Assembly (NCBI GenBank): GCA_023391275.1
Contig: JAEWBE010000009.1
Coordinates: forward strand, 57,188 to 121,187
From: Bacillota bacterium
Lineage (GTDB): Bacteria; Bacillota; Clostridia; Oscillospirales; Acutalibacteraceae
DNA: 64,000 bases
Direction: 5' to 3'
A model generated the notes under the pieces. The model searched no databases. It had not been told where the DNA came from and saw nothing but the letters and a program-made list of their open reading frames with translations. The position numbers and the translations under genes are program-made. Shown piece after piece: positions 62,562 through 64,000 of this stretch; position 1 is the stretch's first letter; each line of letters begins with the position of its first letter.

Positions 62562-62650
62562 CCCGAGACCGCCGGATAAACAGAGGGAGGGAGCAGCGCA
62601 AAGACTGCCCGCTTCCTCTGTCTTCGAATTATGCCGAGAGTGTGGAATTT

Positions 62651-62827
62651 TCAATCTGATTTGCTCTGCATGTGTTCGGCAAATTTCATCATATCTTTGA
62701 CGGAGCAGATCTCATCCGCGTGCCGGTTGATTTTCTCCTTGATTTCCAAAGGCAGAGAATCAAAGTAGCTTGCCGCCGTACTGTCGCCGTTTAAGTCTTT
62801 GTTCCATCCGCCGTACGTGTTGTGCAT
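62651..62827 (-). CDS. Small hypothetical protein
   Basis: 58 residues from ATG 62825-62827, with GGGGTG five bases upstream. Sequence begins MHNTYGGWNKDLNGDSTAAS and has a helical second half (LPLEIKEKINRHADEICSVK). It resembles short unannotated proteins of Clostridia; no function. It converges with the coiled-coil gene. Confidence 0.55.
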   Translation of the reverse strand: MHNTYGGWNKDLNGDSTAASYFDSLPLEIKEKINRHADEICSVKDMMKFAEHMQSKSD

Positions 62828-63041
62828 AAAATCACCCCACAACTATTCTTCGCATAATTTTAAAAAACATGGGAGGGAAATCATGTAAGAAATGAAAAAG
62901 CAGCCCTGTAAGTTATAAAAAACGGATATCCCTTCACAGGAAATAATTCGGAGGCAAGAAGCATATAATTCATAAATCAATGATTTCAGAATTTTTAATA
63001 ACGACTGTCTGTACTGTCAAAATCAAAAGGGAATGAATATA

Positions 63042-63911
63042 ATGAATTACGAGCAGAAGGGGATTCTGAAGAGTTTTAAAGATTTTGGAATTGCTCTGTT
63101 TTCGAATTGGATTTTTCAGCAGATCATTTATTTTATCTTTCCCTTCATTATTTCTTATGTTTTAGAGAATTCCGGCAGTGAAAAAAATTTTCGTCTGGCG
63201 GTCTTTTATTCCTATCCACAGGTGATTTATTTTTCGGCCTATGTTTTCATTCTGGCAGGATTTTCCGCTGCGAATAAGCGACTGCTAAAGCAGGAAAAAT
63301 TTATAGAATTGAATCGTGCGGTTGTGGATGAATTACAGAATAATATATCCAGTCTGACACAATATGTAGCGACTTTGGAAAATGATGAAAATGAAGAGAT
63401 TTTTGCTTCTTTATCACAATTCGTGTGTGATTCCCTTTATACCATTTTTTCTAAAACGTACAATGACCGCAGTTTTCGAATCAGTGTAATCAAGCAATTC
63501 CTTTCTTCAAATAATTTTATGTTTACAATGCCCGGCTTTAAATCAAGCGACTTAAGCATGGGGGACAACAGGCCGCGGCTGGTGACGGAATGCAAAAAAT
63601 ATTACAAGACAATTTTACAATCATCGGATGAAAAGCATTATATTCTGGACGCCAGGGATATTGATGAGAAGTTCGTATTTACGAATCCCAACCACGAAAA
63701 ACTGGAAGAATATATCGGGATACCGCACAAGGGTGATTTTGATAATATTTGCTTCATCCTGCAAATCGATTGTACAAAAAAAGGCAGTTTTGGAAAGAAC
63801 AGAATTGAAACGGAAAGTTTCATTAACCAATACATAAGGCCGTTCGAAAAGCTGCTTGAAAATGCTTATGTCCAAGAAAGAGTGAATATTTTTTATAGAG
63901 GGGCCGACTAA
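63042..63911 (+). CDS. Membrane-anchored protein with cytoplasmic domain, unknown function
   Basis: 289 residues from ATG 63042, nine bases after AAAGGGA. Two membrane helices (about 18-40 and 55-78), then a coiled segment (LNRAVVDELQNNISSLTQYV) and a cytoplasmic domain of about 190 residues with an alpha/beta pattern somewhat like a GAF domain. No family recognised. The gene is clearly AT-richer than its neighbours, suggesting recent acquisition. The next gene starts 2 bases after its stop, so the two probably act together. Confidence 0.75.
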   Translation: MNYEQKGILKSFKDFGIALFSNWIFQQIIYFIFPFIISYVLENSGSEKNFRLAVFYSYPQVIYFSAYVFILAGFSAANKRLLKQEKFIELNRAVVDELQNNISSLTQYVATLENDENEEIFASLSQFVCDSLYTIFSKTYNDRSFRISVIKQFLSSNNFMFTMPGFKSSDLSMGDNRPRLVTECKKYYKTILQSSDEKHYILDARDIDEKFVFTNPNHEKLEEYIGIPHKGDFDNICFILQIDCTKKGSFGKNRIETESFINQYIRPFEKLLENAYVQERVNIFYRGAD

Positions 63912-63912
63912 A

Positions 63913-64000
63913 TTGAAACAAAAACCTTTCACTTTAATAGAAGGAAACAGCGAAATCAATAGTGATAATTTCTATGATAAGGTGAATAAAATCATAGAAG
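63913..64000 (+). CDS. Partial gene at right edge, unknown, coupled to the membrane protein
   Basis: An open frame from TTG 63913, with GAGGGG nine bases upstream, running off the window. The 29 visible residues begin with KQKPFTLIEGNSEI after the start residue. Coupled spacing with the preceding gene. Too short to assign. Confidence 0.55.
   Translation, partial: MKQKPFTLIEGNSEINSDNFYDKVNKIIE

Noticed and set aside
62872..62886. GGAGGG followed by ATG TAA (a start-stop pair)
   Set aside because: A minimal frame after a strong ribosome-like site; no gene follows in coupling distance and purine-rich runs occur by chance.
1..64000. CRISPR arrays, insertion sequences, phage genes, rRNA
   Set aside because: No regularly spaced direct repeats, transposase, integrase or rRNA sequence seen on either strand.

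Overview
The window comes from a low-GC Gram-positive of the class Clostridia. An Oscillospirales/Ruminococcaceae-type genome is my best guess, by inference and not by search. The evidence is Bacillus-type flagellar gene order, FliY instead of FliN, FlbD/SwrD, CheC and CheD, a sigma-D (FliA) factor with matching promoters, FliW-CsrA, RqcH, TrmK and strong AGGAGG ribosome sites with frequent GTG/TTG starts.

From 1 to about 47.7 kb the window is one almost continuous motility and chemotaxis island. The left arm reads leftward (flgM-flgN-flgK-flgL-small gene-fliW-csrA) from a near-perfect sigma-D promoter. Divergent from it, at 5374-30951, runs a very long rightward operon: flgB-flgC-fliE-fliF-fliG-fliH-fliI-fliJ-fliK-flgD-flbT-like-flgE-flbD-motA-motB-fliM-fliY-cheY-fliO-fliP-fliQ-fliR-flhB-flhA-sigD-flgF-flgG-fapA-cheC-cheD. 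It probably starts from a vegetative promoter and ends at a 23-bp inverted-repeat terminator. It builds the basal body, export gate, motor, switch and hook, and it encodes sigma-D. Sigma-D, once freed from FlgM, would then switch on late genes in the same window: flgM/flgK/flgL, possibly motAB, fliD-fliS-fliT, an HD-GYP phosphodiesterase gene, cheW-pilZ-cheW-mcp, cheA-cheR-cheB and a second mcp. Flagellin itself is not in the window; csrA runs off the left edge, where hag would be expected.

From 47.9 to 56.1 kb the content is housekeeping: a YifB/ComM ATPase, a MATE transporter, a sigma-H-like factor, a tRNA-like element, a zinc-ribbon protein, a DUF1858 protein, and trmK-nif3-rqcH. From 56.1 to 61.4 kb there is a compact surface-polysaccharide cassette (polymerase, two glycosyltransferases, and a chain-length/BY-kinase-like protein with a degenerate P-loop). 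The right end holds uridine kinase, two small proteins and an AT-rich membrane gene followed by a gene cut by the window edge.

I see no CRISPR array, insertion sequence, prophage or rRNA. Most of the window is a well-understood system. The points most worth following are a 1000-residue FliD with four tandem ~100-residue repeats, a FlgD with a duplicated C-terminal domain, a set of sigma-D promoters that corrects several gene starts, a small gene at the yviE position that appears to start at CTG, a second FliK-like/FlhB-tail pair, the absence of fliL, flhF and flhG, the degenerate BY-kinase and the unknown membrane gene at the right edge.
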